Part shown: piece after piece, positions 27,024-35,978 of the stretch | Layout of the letters: each line of letters begins with the position of its first letter | How positions within the stretch are numbered: the first letter of the stretch is position 1 | Source of the DNA: Flavobacteriales bacterium | GTDB lineage: Bacteria > Bacteroidota > Bacteroidia > Flavobacteriales_G > Salibacteraceae | Reading direction: 5' to 3' | Assembly (NCBI GenBank): GCA_013204105.1 | Contig: JABMOM010000038.1 | Span: 1 to 64,000 of the forward strand | Length of the DNA stretch: 64,000 bases | Translations under genes and position numbers: made by a program | The notes under the pieces: model-generated | Database searches by the model: none | Told to the model about the DNA's origin: nothing | The model's input: only the letters and a program-made list of their open reading frames with translations

Positions 27024-27590
27024 GTGGAGAAAATGGATCAATTTTTCCACGGCTTGCGCTCGATGACTGATGCTGTTTTTTTCCGCCAAACTCATCTCAG
27101 CGAACGTTCTATCATGTCCTTCGGGTAAAAAGATGGGGTCATAACCGAAGCCTTCTGTTCCTTTGAGTTGCGCGATGATGGTTCCATTCACAGCGCCTTC
27201 AAAACTGAAGTGTTCTCCATTTAAGATGAGGTGGATCACCGTACGAAAATGTGCCCGGCGGTTTTCTTCACCAGCCAATTCGATCAGGACCTTTTTATTG
27301 TTGTCTTCAAAGCTGCAATCAGGGCCAGCGTAACGGGCAGAAAAAACTCCAGGCGCACCATCCAGCGCCTCAATTTCCAATCCCGAGTCATCTGCAAACA
27401 CATTTTCTCCAAAGAGGTCATAAATGAAATCAGCCTTGATGCGTGCATTTTCCTCGAGCGTTTCACCGGGTTCCGCAATCTCTCCCTCAAAGCCCTTTTC
27501 CCGCATAGAAATCACCTGGATGTGTCCGGGTGATTTGTCATTCAACTCCTTGATTTTGTGGGCATTTCCGGAAGCGAAGATGAGTTCCAT
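27015..27590 (-). CDS. rdgB: Non-canonical purine NTP pyrophosphatase (RdgB/HAM1 family)
   Basis: 191 residues. N-terminal FASGNAHKIKEL, metal-binding FADDSGLEIEALDGAPGVFSAR, and C-terminal GTEGFGYDPIFLP with SHRAQA define the ITPase/HAM1 family. It hydrolyses dITP, XTP and related nucleotides to monophosphates and so keeps damaged purines out of DNA and RNA. It lies 5 bases after the upstream membrane protein gene on the same strand. Confidence 0.95.
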   Translation of the reverse strand: MELIFASGNAHKIKELNDKSPGHIQVISMREKGFEGEIAEPGETLEENARIKADFIYDLFGENVFADDSGLEIEALDGAPGVFSARYAGPDCSFEDNNKKVLIELAGEENRRAHFRTVIHLILNGEHFSFEGAVNGTIIAQLKGTEGFGYDPIFLPEGHDRTFAEMSLAEKNSISHRAQAVEKLIHFLHSR

Positions 27591-27595
27591 GGGTG

Positions 27596-28927
27596 TTAAT
27601 TTTCGATGGTGTTCCGCTTCGGATTGCTCAAAAGCTTTTGAATGACGAGCAAGTAAAAGACAAAGAAGGGAAGTAGGGGGATTTTAAACCGGACCATGGC
27701 GCCATAATTAGGCGTAGTAAAACCGATGGAAAAGGCAAAGAGCAGCGTAAACACGAGACAAAAGGACAAAATGGGAGAATCCAACATGATCATAGCCAGG
27801 CGCCTGAATTTGAACCCAAAGAGGATGCGAAGGGTCAGGTAAATGAGGATGGTGTTTTCCAAGGCACTGAAAAGCATGACGATGTTCCGTACATCGAAAA
27901 TGGTTGGCGCATACAGGCCGTAGAATGTCGCAATCGGGAATTTCGATAGTACTCCGAGGAACGATGGGTCGACTTCGCCAATGTCAAAGGAATTGCCGCC
28001 GTAATAATCCCGTTTCAGGTCTTCTTGCGTGATCAATGCTTTTTCTAGAATCTGATCCGCCGAATAATCACCGAGCAGCTCATTGAATTGCTGAAAAGCG
28101 AAAATGAAGAGCAAAGAGCTCATGATGGCGATAAAAGGAATGGTGAAGCGGCGTACGAAGTTGCTTTTAACCTTGGAGAAGGGCGCGCTCATCAACCAAA
28201 GAAAAATACCGGGCAATAGGGCAATGAAGATGTACGGTTTAATCGCCAGGATGAGGTATAGCGCGATTCCCGAACCGATCAATCGACCAAGCTTTACTTG
28301 GCGCTTAATCACGGTGAAGTAAAATCCATAAACCAGATACGCGGCAGATGTGAAGGTCACGGTATCCTTGGATATTCCTGTACCCCAAAAAAGCACGCTA
28401 GGGATGAAAAGAGCGGCGATGGCTGCGATCCTCTTGTTGCTGAAGGCATCCTTGAATACTTCGTACAGCTTCCATGGACCAATGAAACTCAGTGCGCACA
28501 GCACTAGGGTGGCGGGCAAGTAGCGATTGAGACTGATCAGGAGGATAGGCGAAATCACTCGGGACACCGTAAATGTTTGATTATCAACATAGATGTATTT
28601 GAGAGGATAGCCGGTATTCTGGTCAAAGAGCGCATAATTCTCCTTGGAATAAGCAGAAAACAAGGCGTCAATTGCCTCTAGCGGTCTGTCGAACATCAAA
28701 GAAATGAAAGGCTTAGCCGTGAGGTAATAGGCTATGGTGTCTCCACCCCCATAATAGAAGAGGTAAATACTAGCAAATAGAAGCGCACCAGCAATGCGGG
28801 CAGAAAGTGCCCACATGAAAAGTGTGCGTTCATCCTTCGGCGCTACCACGTAGGCCACTCCCATGATCAATGCCAAGTAAATAGGCATGATCAATAATTC
28901 CCAAAACTGAAAGATGTCGCTATTCAC
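27596..28927 (-). CDS. Polytopic membrane protein, glycosyltransferase- or polymerase-like
   Basis: 443 residues with about ten hydrophobic segments (for example YLALIMGVAYVVA, IAGALLFASIYLFYY, ISPILLISLN, SAAYLVYGFYF, LYLILAIKPYIFIALLPGIFLWLM, FIAIMSSLLFIFAF, and two near the C-terminus). Loops such as YYGGGDTIAYY and RPLEAIDALFSAYS between early helices recall GT-C type glycosyltransferases or glycan polymerases, but no catalytic motif is certain. It probably shares a transcript with rdgB. Function unassigned. Confidence 0.75.
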   Translation of the reverse strand: MNSDIFQFWELLIMPIYLALIMGVAYVVAPKDERTLFMWALSARIAGALLFASIYLFYYGGGDTIAYYLTAKPFISLMFDRPLEAIDALFSAYSKENYALFDQNTGYPLKYIYVDNQTFTVSRVISPILLISLNRYLPATLVLCALSFIGPWKLYEVFKDAFSNKRIAAIAALFIPSVLFWGTGISKDTVTFTSAAYLVYGFYFTVIKRQVKLGRLIGSGIALYLILAIKPYIFIALLPGIFLWLMSAPFSKVKSNFVRRFTIPFIAIMSSLLFIFAFQQFNELLGDYSADQILEKALITQEDLKRDYYGGNSFDIGEVDPSFLGVLSKFPIATFYGLYAPTIFDVRNIVMLFSALENTILIYLTLRILFGFKFRRLAMIMLDSPILSFCLVFTLLFAFSIGFTTPNYGAMVRFKIPLLPFFVFYLLVIQKLLSNPKRNTIEN

Positions 28928-28980
28928 AACAGGGTATTGGCTTTTGATGCGAAGAAATCAAAGGTGATGAAAATACGGGG

Positions 28981-28988
28981 TACATTTG
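28981..28988 (+). promoter_or_regulatory. Candidate -7 element for galE
   Basis: TACATTTG is an exact TAnnTTTG match ending 17 bases before the galE ATG. A TTTTG at 28942-28946 is too far upstream (34 bases) to be the usual -33 partner. Confidence 0.5.
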
Positions 28989-29005
28989 TCCGACAACCCT
29001 GAGGA

Positions 29006-30058
29006 ATGAAGATCGTTGTTACTGGAGGAGCAGGCTATATTGGGTCGCACACTATCATAGATATCTTGGAACGCACGGATCATGAGGTCGTTTCCATTGA
29101 CAATTTTTCCAATTCAAATGAAGACACATTTGATCGGATTGAAGAGATCACCGGTAAGCGCGTTAAGAACTACAATATTGATCTGACTGCCTACAAGACG
29201 CTCAAAGAAGAATTCTTTGAGAAGGAGAATGACATCGACGGCATTATCCATTTTGCGGCATTGAAGGCAGTTGGGGAGTCCGTGGAAAAACCAGTCAAAT
29301 ACTACCAGAACAACTTGAACGGGCTCATCAATTTGCTCAAGTGTGTTCAAAAATTTGACGTTCCTAGCTTCATTTTCTCTTCCTCTTGCACGGTGTATGG
29401 AAACGTAAAGGTGCAACCCGTTACAGAGGATACACCAACCCAAACCCCAGAGTCACCCTACGGGTATACAAAGCTGGTCGGCGAGAAGATTCTTTCAGAT
29501 TTTTCCAAAACGAAGGCGGCTTTTCACGCGCTGTCTCTACGTTATTTCAATCCGGTCGGAGCGCATATGTCTGGTTTGAATGGTGAGCTTCCAAAGGGCC
29601 GACCCAATAACTTAGTTCCCGTAGTGACCCAGTCTGCCAGCGGGTGGATCGATGACCTTTGTGTTCACGGTACTGATTATGAGACGCGGGATGGAACGCC
29701 AATTCGTGATTATATCCATGTAAGCGACATAGCGCACGCGCATGTTTTGGCTTTGGAATACCTTCAGTCAGGAAAGGCAGCGGCCAACTACGATGTATTC
29801 AATTTGGGCTCGGGAACTGGCGTTACGGTGTTGGAAGTGATCCAAGCCTTTGAGGAGGTGAGCGAAATAAAATTGAACTACACCGTCGGACCGAGAAGGG
29901 ACGGGGATGTAGAGATCATTTATGCCAACAACCAAAAAGCAAAGGATTTGCTGCATTGGGAGATCAATCACTCCATCGAAGATGCCATGCGTTCAGCTTG
30001 GAAATGGCAACAGTACCTCAACGAGGTCAAGAGTGGTGATAAGGTTCACCACGGATGA
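29006..30058 (+). CDS. galE: UDP-glucose 4-epimerase
   Basis: 350 residues. NAD-binding TGGAGYIGSH (6-15), FAALKAVGESVEKP, SSSCTVYG, catalytic Y152/K156 in YGYTK, RYFNPVGAH and GTPIRDYIHVSDIAHAH are all diagnostic of bacterial GalE. It interconverts UDP-glucose and UDP-galactose and supplies galactose for surface glycans. The start is the first ATG, 17 bases after an exact -7 word. Its last 32 bases overlap the convergent rlmH gene. Confidence 0.96.
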   Translation: MKIVVTGGAGYIGSHTIIDILERTDHEVVSIDNFSNSNEDTFDRIEEITGKRVKNYNIDLTAYKTLKEEFFEKENDIDGIIHFAALKAVGESVEKPVKYYQNNLNGLINLLKCVQKFDVPSFIFSSSCTVYGNVKVQPVTEDTPTQTPESPYGYTKLVGEKILSDFSKTKAAFHALSLRYFNPVGAHMSGLNGELPKGRPNNLVPVVTQSASGWIDDLCVHGTDYETRDGTPIRDYIHVSDIAHAHVLALEYLQSGKAAANYDVFNLGSGTGVTVLEVIQAFEEVSEIKLNYTVGPRRDGDVEIIYANNQKAKDLLHWEINHSIEDAMRSAWKWQQYLNEVKSGDKVHHG

Positions 30059-30500
30059 TGCTAAACGCTCGGTAGAGTTGCTCCGCTAAAATCATTCGCA
30101 CCATCTGATGATTAAATGTCAAGGCAGAAAGCGAAAGTTTCCTGTTTGCGCGATCGTACATTGCCTCTGAAAATCCGTAGGCCCCGCCGATCACAAATAC
30201 CAAGTCCCCTTGCTCGTACAGTTGAAATTGTTCAATCATGCCAGCGAAGCCTTCGGACGAAACACTCTTGCCTTTTTCGTCTAACAGAACGACGGTGTCC
30301 CTCGCTTCGATGATATGAAGAAAGGCCTCACCCTCCTTGCGCTTAAGTTGCTCCTGATCCGTTCGATCCACCTTCTTCACATCCGGCAACTCTGTCCACG
30401 TCAACTTTGTATAGTGCTTGAGACGATTGAGGTATTCCCCTATGCCCGCTTGCACAAAGTCTATGTTGGTTTTTCCTACGGAAATGACACGAATCGCCAT
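30027..30500 (-). CDS. rlmH: 23S rRNA (pseudouridine1915-N3)-methyltransferase RlmH
   Basis: 157 residues, normal length for this small SPOUT-fold enzyme. KRKEGEAFLHII, VVLLDEKGKSVSSEGFA, FVIGGAYGFSE and the knot-forming C-terminus LTFNHQMVRMILAEQLYRAFSI...GEPYHH are family signatures. It methylates pseudouridine 1915 of helix 69, a position made by RluD, which is also encoded in this window. Its 3' end overlaps galE by 32 bases. Confidence 0.96.
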   Translation of the reverse strand: MAIRVISVGKTNIDFVQAGIGEYLNRLKHYTKLTWTELPDVKKVDRTDQEQLKRKEGEAFLHIIEARDTVVLLDEKGKSVSSEGFAGMIEQFQLYEQGDLVFVIGGAYGFSEAMYDRANRKLSLSALTFNHQMVRMILAEQLYRAFSIIRGEPYHHS

Positions 30501-30508
30501 GGTTCAGG

Positions 30509-30516
30509 TATCTTTG
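30509..30516 (+). promoter_or_regulatory. Candidate -7 element for the DUF4783-nadC operon
   Basis: TATCTTTG is an exact TAnnTTTG match between the divergent rlmH and DUF4783 starts, ending 27 bases before the ATG at 30544. Confidence 0.5.
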
Positions 30517-30543
30517 GTAGTGATTCAGCAAATATCGATTCTT

Positions 30544-30924
30544 ATGAGATACCTCGCTTTGATCACGACCACCCTTCTGTTCAGCTTTTCGCTACAAGCT
30601 CAAAACTACGAGGCCATATCAGATGCCTTTTCAGATGGAAATGCTACGGCATTGGGAAGGTTGTTAGACGCTTCCATTGAGTACAGCTTAAATGGAAACA
30701 TGTCAACCGTCGGAAGGAGCGATGCTGAGAATAAAATGCGCAGTTTTTTCATGGACAATGAACCGAGAAATTTTGAGATCGTTCACAAAGGGGTTTCCCA
30801 AAGCGACGTCCATTATTGCATCGGTCAATTGGCTTCTAGCGGGGGACCGTATCGGATTACGCTGTACTTGCATAAGTCCATCGATACATATCTAATTCAA
30901 AGCATAGAGATTGAAAATGACTGA
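30544..30924 (+). CDS. DUF4783 secreted/periplasmic protein
   Basis: 126 residues from the ATG at 30544, which opens a signal peptide (MRYLALITTTLLFSFSLQAQ); a longer frame back to 30418 would run through rlmH antisense. The mature part has a SnoaL/NTF2-like feel (ISDAFSDGNATALGRLLDASIEYS, FFMDNEPRNFEIVHKG, YCIGQLAS). I recognise it as the Bacteroidota DUF4783 family, which I recall next to nadC. Function unknown. Overlaps nadC by 8 bases. Confidence 0.85.
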   Translation: MRYLALITTTLLFSFSLQAQNYEAISDAFSDGNATALGRLLDASIEYSLNGNMSTVGRSDAENKMRSFFMDNEPRNFEIVHKGVSQSDVHYCIGQLASSGGPYRITLYLHKSIDTYLIQSIEIEND

Positions 30925-31771
30925 GGCAATGCCTTTTTCCCTCGATCGTTTTGTGAAGGAAGCACTGGAAGAAGATATTCAAAACGGTGATCACACTACG
31001 TTGGCGTGTATTTCTGTTGATGAGATCGGCAGTGCGGAGCTCATCGTCAAGGAAGAGGGTATGCTCGCCGGTGTCCAGATCGCTGAACGCATATTTCATC
31101 AATTTGATCCAACATTGGAGATCGAACACCTCATCTCTGATGGTACGCACGTGACGACAGGTCAGCGGGCGTTTAAGGTGCATGGAAAGGTGCGTAGCAT
31201 GCTGACTACCGAACGACTCGTGCTCAATTTGATGCAGCGAATGTCGGGGATAGCTACCACAACGGCTACGTATGTAAAGCGGATAGAACACACGAAGGCC
31301 AAGGTTTTGGACACGCGTAAAACCACTCCGGGACTTCGCTGGTTTGAGAAGGAAGGTGTGAAGATCGGCGGTGGGGTGAATCATCGCTTCGGTTTGTACG
31401 ACATGATCCTGATCAAAGACAACCACGTGGATGGTGCCGGATCGATAACCGGAGCGCTAAACCGGGTACACGATTACCTGACTTACAAGAACCTCGACCT
31501 GAGGATTGAACTTGAAGTACGCAATTTTGAAGAGATCAGCGAAGCTTTGAATCACGGAGGCTTGGACCGTATCATGCTGGATAATTTCAGCGTGGAAGAC
31601 ACGAGAACTGCCATCGAGCAGATTCAAGGAAAATTTGAGATCGAATCCTCTGGAGGAATTACGCTTGACACCATTCACGGATACGCAGAGACTGGCGTGG
31701 ACTTCATTTCGGTAGGAGCGCTTACCCACTCTGTAAAGTCCCTTGACCTCAGCCTAAAAATCATTACCTGA
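30917..31771 (+). CDS. nadC: Nicotinate-nucleotide pyrophosphorylase (quinolinate phosphoribosyltransferase)
   Basis: 284 residues from ATG 30917 (a TTG two codons earlier is less likely). Motifs: EEDIQNGDHTT, LNLMQRMSGIAT, LDTRKTTPGLR, KIGGGVNHRFGLYDMILIKDNH, and SSGGITLDTIHGYAETGVDFISVG. The enzyme converts quinolinate and PRPP to nicotinate mononucleotide in NAD synthesis. Overlaps DUF4783 by 8 bases upstream and the peptidase gene by 1 base downstream, implying one operon. Confidence 0.95.
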   Translation: MTEAMPFSLDRFVKEALEEDIQNGDHTTLACISVDEIGSAELIVKEEGMLAGVQIAERIFHQFDPTLEIEHLISDGTHVTTGQRAFKVHGKVRSMLTTERLVLNLMQRMSGIATTTATYVKRIEHTKAKVLDTRKTTPGLRWFEKEGVKIGGGVNHRFGLYDMILIKDNHVDGAGSITGALNRVHDYLTYKNLDLRIELEVRNFEEISEALNHGGLDRIMLDNFSVEDTRTAIEQIQGKFEIESSGGITLDTIHGYAETGVDFISVGALTHSVKSLDLSLKIIT

Positions 31772-34700
31772 TGCGCTACAGGATCCTTTTACTTCTTCTC
31801 GCCTGGCCGATAGTGTCCATGGCGCAATTCAACCCCTTGGCCAGTCCGAACACCTTTGCTTCGGATGATAGTCCGATTTACTGGAAGAACAAGATGCCGC
31901 ATGCTGGGTATTGGCAGCAGGATGTGCACTATACCATTCAAGCAGCACTAGACGACAGCAAGGATCGAATCAATGGTACCCTCCGACTAGTCTACACTAA
32001 TAACAGCCCTGATGCGCTTGATAAACTGGTCTTTCACCTTTATCAAAATGCATTTGATTCGGGATCCTATGCTTCTGATTTTCATCAACAATATCCGAGG
32101 AAAGGGGATACGCTTTTTCAAAAAATAACAGTGGAAGACGTGACCGTCAATGCGATAACGGCCTCCATGAAGCAAGACAATACGATCTTGTTTGTAAAAC
32201 CTTCCAGCCCGGTGTTACCTGGTGAGAGCGTAAGCATTGAATGTTCATTTACTACCCAGTTTGGTCCGATCAATGGGCGGATGAAGATGTACAATGCCTG
32301 GGGATACAAACACTACAATGTGGTGCACTGGTATCCGCGGATCTCTGTGTACGATCGAAAGTTTGGATGGACGACAGACCAACACCTCGGCCATGAGTTC
32401 TATGGCGACTTTGGAACATTCGATGTGGAATTGACCTTGCCGGAGCAATACGTATTGGATGGCACGGGCTACCTCACCAATAGGAATGAAGTTTTGCCGG
32501 CAGATCTGATGGATAAACTGAAGATCGAGAATTTTAAGGATAAGCCATGGAACGAGTCACCTTCTCAGGTAATTCCCCCTTCCGATGAATCAAAGACGTG
32601 GAAGTTTCACGCGGAGAATGTGCATGACTTTGCGTGGACGGCTGATCCTACCTACCGCATAGGAGCTACGGAAATTGAGCTCGAAAGCGGTCATAAGGTT
32701 ACTTGTTATGCCCTGGCTCAAGAGCCACATGCGTCGGGCTGGCAAAATGCTGCGGAGTATACTGCCAAGGTTGTTGCATTGTATTCCAAGGACATTGGAG
32801 AATATGCTTACCACAAGATGATCGTAGCGGATGCGCGCGATGGGATGGAATACCCGATGCTCACCTTAGACGGCGGAAGGGATCCTAACTACAGGGGCCT
32901 ATTTGCTCATGAGGTGGGTCACAATTGGTTTTTCGGTATGGTTGGAAACAACGAGACCTACCGGGCTTCCCTGGATGAGGGCTTCACTCAATTTTTGACT
33001 GCGTGGGCCATGGTCAATTTAGAAGGAGATAGTGCTCAGATAGGCAGTTCTCTATTCGGATGGGATAAGGCATTCCAAGAGATGCGTTCCAACCGTGACT
33101 TGAGTGTGTATTATGGCTACTATTTCTCTGCGATCATGCGCGGTGAAAGCCCAGCTTTAAATACGCATTCTGACATGTTCGAGGGTGGACGCGGCTATGG
33201 TCAGGTTTATTCAAAGACGGGCACGATGCTCTACAATTTGCAGTACGTTTTGGGTGATGAGCTATTCCTCGAGGCCTTGCAACACTATTTCGCTCAATGG
33301 AAATTCTGTCATCCCTATTTCGAAGATTTTAGGGCATCCATCATCGATTACACCAAGGTAGACCTCAACTGGTTCTTCGATCAATGGCTGGAGTCAGAAC
33401 AGACGATTGATTACAAGGTGAATTCCCTGCGATCTGCCGGTGAAGGCAAGTATACACTCTCGCTCGAGCGCAAAGGCATGCAAATGCCACTGGACATTCG
33501 ACTGACAGATACGGAAGGTAATGCGCATGATTTTCATATCCCCAACAATTACTTTGTCAAGGAGACGGATGCGACTGTATTGCCGAAATGGTATGGATGG
33601 GGTGATTTCAATGACCGATACGAGACGGTGATTGAGCTGGACGCTGTAATCGAGCGAGTTGAGATTGACCCGACAAAACGATTGGCGGATGTGTACCAGT
33701 TGGACAATTCTACCGCCACTTCGCTCAGCGTTGAATTGAACGATTTTCAATGGGAATACCCTACGCACGAGTACGCCATCGAATTGAATCCCATGCTTTG
33801 GTACAATTCCTATGATGGTTTGAAGCTCGGGGTGCAAGTGAGCGGGGATTATTGGAGCGTATACCATCGCTTGGACCTGAAGATTTGGATCAATTCAGGA
33901 TTTGGACAGCAGTTGGATGCGATCACTTCGGAGGATCGCTTTCAATTCAACCGATTCAACTATGCCTTTTCCTATTCCGATCCTTTGCGAGAAATTGGAC
34001 GAGGCTTAAGCTATACCTGGAATTCAAAATGGTTGGAAGGACTGTTTGCCAATGAGTTCTATTTCACCAAAGAGTTTGACAACAATAAGACGGCCGTCAA
34101 TTTTGGTATCGGAGGGCTTTATCGGCCATTTGATACCGACTTGAACTATTTGCATTACCCCGAATTTTGGAATGCAGATCGCTGGAACAATTACACCAAG
34201 TTGTCGCTGCGTCACTCGTATCGTTACCAAGGAGGAAGCGAAGGTGCCATTCGCGCCGAAGTGCGCAGTCCTTTTCTCGGGTCGGATTACAACTATTCAT
34301 ATGTGAACTTGGAGGTGGTCAATGATAATAGATGGGCCTTTCTCAACATTCGCACACGCGTATTTGGTCAATACGGTCTAGGGGATGATTGGGCTCCAGA
34401 GTCACAGCTGTTCGCTGCAGGTGCAAACCCTGAGCATATGATGGACCAAGCACTCACTCGATCCTCTGGGTTTGTGCCAACGGATTTATATGGTTTCGGT
34501 GCCAACACTGGAAATTATCAAGTGGGTGGTGGACTGGGTTTAAGAGGGTACAATAATTACCTCATGCCTTCTTTCAATGGCGATAGCCTGATGCGATTCG
34601 GGAATGCAGGACACAGCGGGGCATCATTCAGCACGGAGATCGAATTTGACGATGCCGTTTCACTGTTTTCGAAGTGGAAGCGGATGGTGGAGTTGAAGAC

Positions 34701-34941
34701 CTATCTATTTGCGGATGCAGGGGTTATCAATATCAACCGCGCAAATGAATCTATAGAATGGTCGAATTTTAGAATGGATGCTGGAGTTGGCGCGACCTTA
34801 GAGGTGAAAAGGTGGGGTAGATTGTCTGAATTGAAGCCGTTTAAACTCCGCTTCGATCTACCGCTGTTCTTGAATCGTCCCCCCGCATCTGAAGAGTACT
34901 TCGCCTTCCGGTGGTTGATCGGATTTCAGCGTGCCTTCTGA
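31771..34941 (+). CDS. M1-family metallopeptidase fused to an Omp85-like outer-membrane beta-barrel
   Basis: 1056 residues with a signal peptide (MRYRILLLLLAWPIVSMAQ). Residues about 45-640 are an M1 gluzincin: GMEYPM (358-363), zinc site HEVGH (380-384) with E403 in LDEGF, and an M1-like N-terminal beta domain. From about 660 to the end the sequence becomes amphipathic strands with barrel features: an LRGY motif at 924-927 within GGGLGLRGY, as in the conserved loop of Omp85/BamA proteins, then LFADAGVI, AGVGATLEV, LRFDLPLFLN and the terminal aromatic strand FRWLIGFQRAF. I read this as a peptidase tethered to its own outer-membrane barrel; whether the peptidase faces the periplasm or the outside is not visible. 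No POTRA domain is obvious. Confidence 0.85.
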   Translation: MRYRILLLLLAWPIVSMAQFNPLASPNTFASDDSPIYWKNKMPHAGYWQQDVHYTIQAALDDSKDRINGTLRLVYTNNSPDALDKLVFHLYQNAFDSGSYASDFHQQYPRKGDTLFQKITVEDVTVNAITASMKQDNTILFVKPSSPVLPGESVSIECSFTTQFGPINGRMKMYNAWGYKHYNVVHWYPRISVYDRKFGWTTDQHLGHEFYGDFGTFDVELTLPEQYVLDGTGYLTNRNEVLPADLMDKLKIENFKDKPWNESPSQVIPPSDESKTWKFHAENVHDFAWTADPTYRIGATEIELESGHKVTCYALAQEPHASGWQNAAEYTAKVVALYSKDIGEYAYHKMIVADARDGMEYPMLTLDGGRDPNYRGLFAHEVGHNWFFGMVGNNETYRASLDEGFTQFLTAWAMVNLEGDSAQIGSSLFGWDKAFQEMRSNRDLSVYYGYYFSAIMRGESPALNTHSDMFEGGRGYGQVYSKTGTMLYNLQYVLGDELFLEALQHYFAQWKFCHPYFEDFRASIIDYTKVDLNWFFDQWLESEQTIDYKVNSLRSAGEGKYTLSLERKGMQMPLDIRLTDTEGNAHDFHIPNNYFVKETDATVLPKWYGWGDFNDRYETVIELDAVIERVEIDPTKRLADVYQLDNSTATSLSVELNDFQWEYPTHEYAIELNPMLWYNSYDGLKLGVQVSGDYWSVYHRLDLKIWINSGFGQQLDAITSEDRFQFNRFNYAFSYSDPLREIGRGLSYTWNSKWLEGLFANEFYFTKEFDNNKTAVNFGIGGLYRPFDTDLNYLHYPEFWNADRWNNYTKLSLRHSYRYQGGSEGAIRAEVRSPFLGSDYNYSYVNLEVVNDNRWAFLNIRTRVFGQYGLGDDWAPESQLFAAGANPEHMMDQALTRSSGFVPTDLYGFGANTGNYQVGGGLGLRGYNNYLMPSFNGDSLMRFGNAGHSGASFSTEIEFDDAVSLFSKWKRMVELKTYLFADAGVININRANESIEWSNFRMDAGVGATLEVKRWGRLSELKPFKLRFDLPLFLNRPPASEEYFAFRWLIGFQRAF

Positions 34942-35978
34942 TGGGGGATTCCAAACTCATACTCATCGGAAGCGCTCCAAGCTCTGGTAGTACTCTTTTA
35001 GCTGATTTGTTGGACAGCTCGCCATTTACGGCTTGTGGGCCTGAATTGGAATTCTTCTGCAACCGTGCAATCTTTGACTTTGAAACCTATAAGGGGAATC
35101 CTTCAGAGAAGAGTGAGTTGTTTAGTTTGCGTGCGTCTTCACTCTTCCCACGCTATGAGCGCCTGCATCACTATGGTACTGATAAAGCGAGTTGGATGGA
35201 AATGATCCGTGATGCCAAGGATCTGGATGGTTTATCCGACCGTTTTGCACATGATTTTTTACGATATCGAGAAAAGCCCCAAAAAGGGATAGTCTTCGAG
35301 AAGACACCTCAAAATGTAAACGCCATCGATCTTTGGATTGAGCCTTCAGATCGGGCGTTCGTCTTTCTTGTGCGTGATCCACTGTATGTCTTTAATAGCC
35401 TTCTGAACAGAGGGTGGGGGACCTACACCGCATTTACGACCTGGTTGCTGTACGCGGCTAAATGTTGGAAATACTTGGATCATCCAAATGTGACGGTCCT
35501 GCGGCTGGAAGATTTGGTGAGAGAACCCTTCGAGCGGGCAGCATCGCTTATTCAGTCGTATACAAAGGACCACTTGATCACTCCAGATGCACTGAGACTG
35601 GGGTTTGAACAAAATGCATATCGAAAATCGGCTTCCAAGAAGCTGGATACATGGGGCGTTCAAGAGTCTGCCGGCGTAATCCGCGATCCAAATGCGAAGG
35701 AGGTCTCTGCCGATCGCATTGAAATTTTTCAAGGTCTACTGGGAACAAAAGTCTCGGAGGAATATGCCAAACGATATGGACTTGACTCTATTGGAATGCA
35801 GCAAGCCCTCGAGCGCTTTGGATACGATCATTTATCGGCGGCCGATAATGCAATCCCTTCTCTATCAAGAGATGAATGGCTTCGCTTTGCTCGTAAGACG
35901 CTAAGGGGTGTCATGGAAGGTCACGGTTCGATTTCGGACTTTAGGACCTACGCGCGCGCACTGGAAGTCAGTCAATAA
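34941..35978 (+). CDS. Sulfotransferase family protein (first of three)
   Basis: 345 residues starting at the ATG that shares one base with the previous stop (TGATG); an upstream in-frame start at 34911 has no support. The PAPS 5'-phosphosulfate loop is GSAPSSGSTLL near the N-terminus and the 3'-phosphate site is VFLVRDPLYVFNS near residue 145. Family members transfer sulfate from PAPS to sugars or small molecules; here the context is surface polysaccharide. The gene follows the M1-Omp85 gene directly but functionally belongs with the locus to its right. It ends 11 bases inside the convergent ligase gene. Confidence 0.85.
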   Translation: MGDSKLILIGSAPSSGSTLLADLLDSSPFTACGPELEFFCNRAIFDFETYKGNPSEKSELFSLRASSLFPRYERLHHYGTDKASWMEMIRDAKDLDGLSDRFAHDFLRYREKPQKGIVFEKTPQNVNAIDLWIEPSDRAFVFLVRDPLYVFNSLLNRGWGTYTAFTTWLLYAAKCWKYLDHPNVTVLRLEDLVREPFERAASLIQSYTKDHLITPDALRLGFEQNAYRKSASKKLDTWGVQESAGVIRDPNAKEVSADRIEIFQGLLGTKVSEEYAKRYGLDSIGMQQALERFGYDHLSAADNAIPSLSRDEWLRFARKTLRGVMEGHGSISDFRTYARALEVSQ

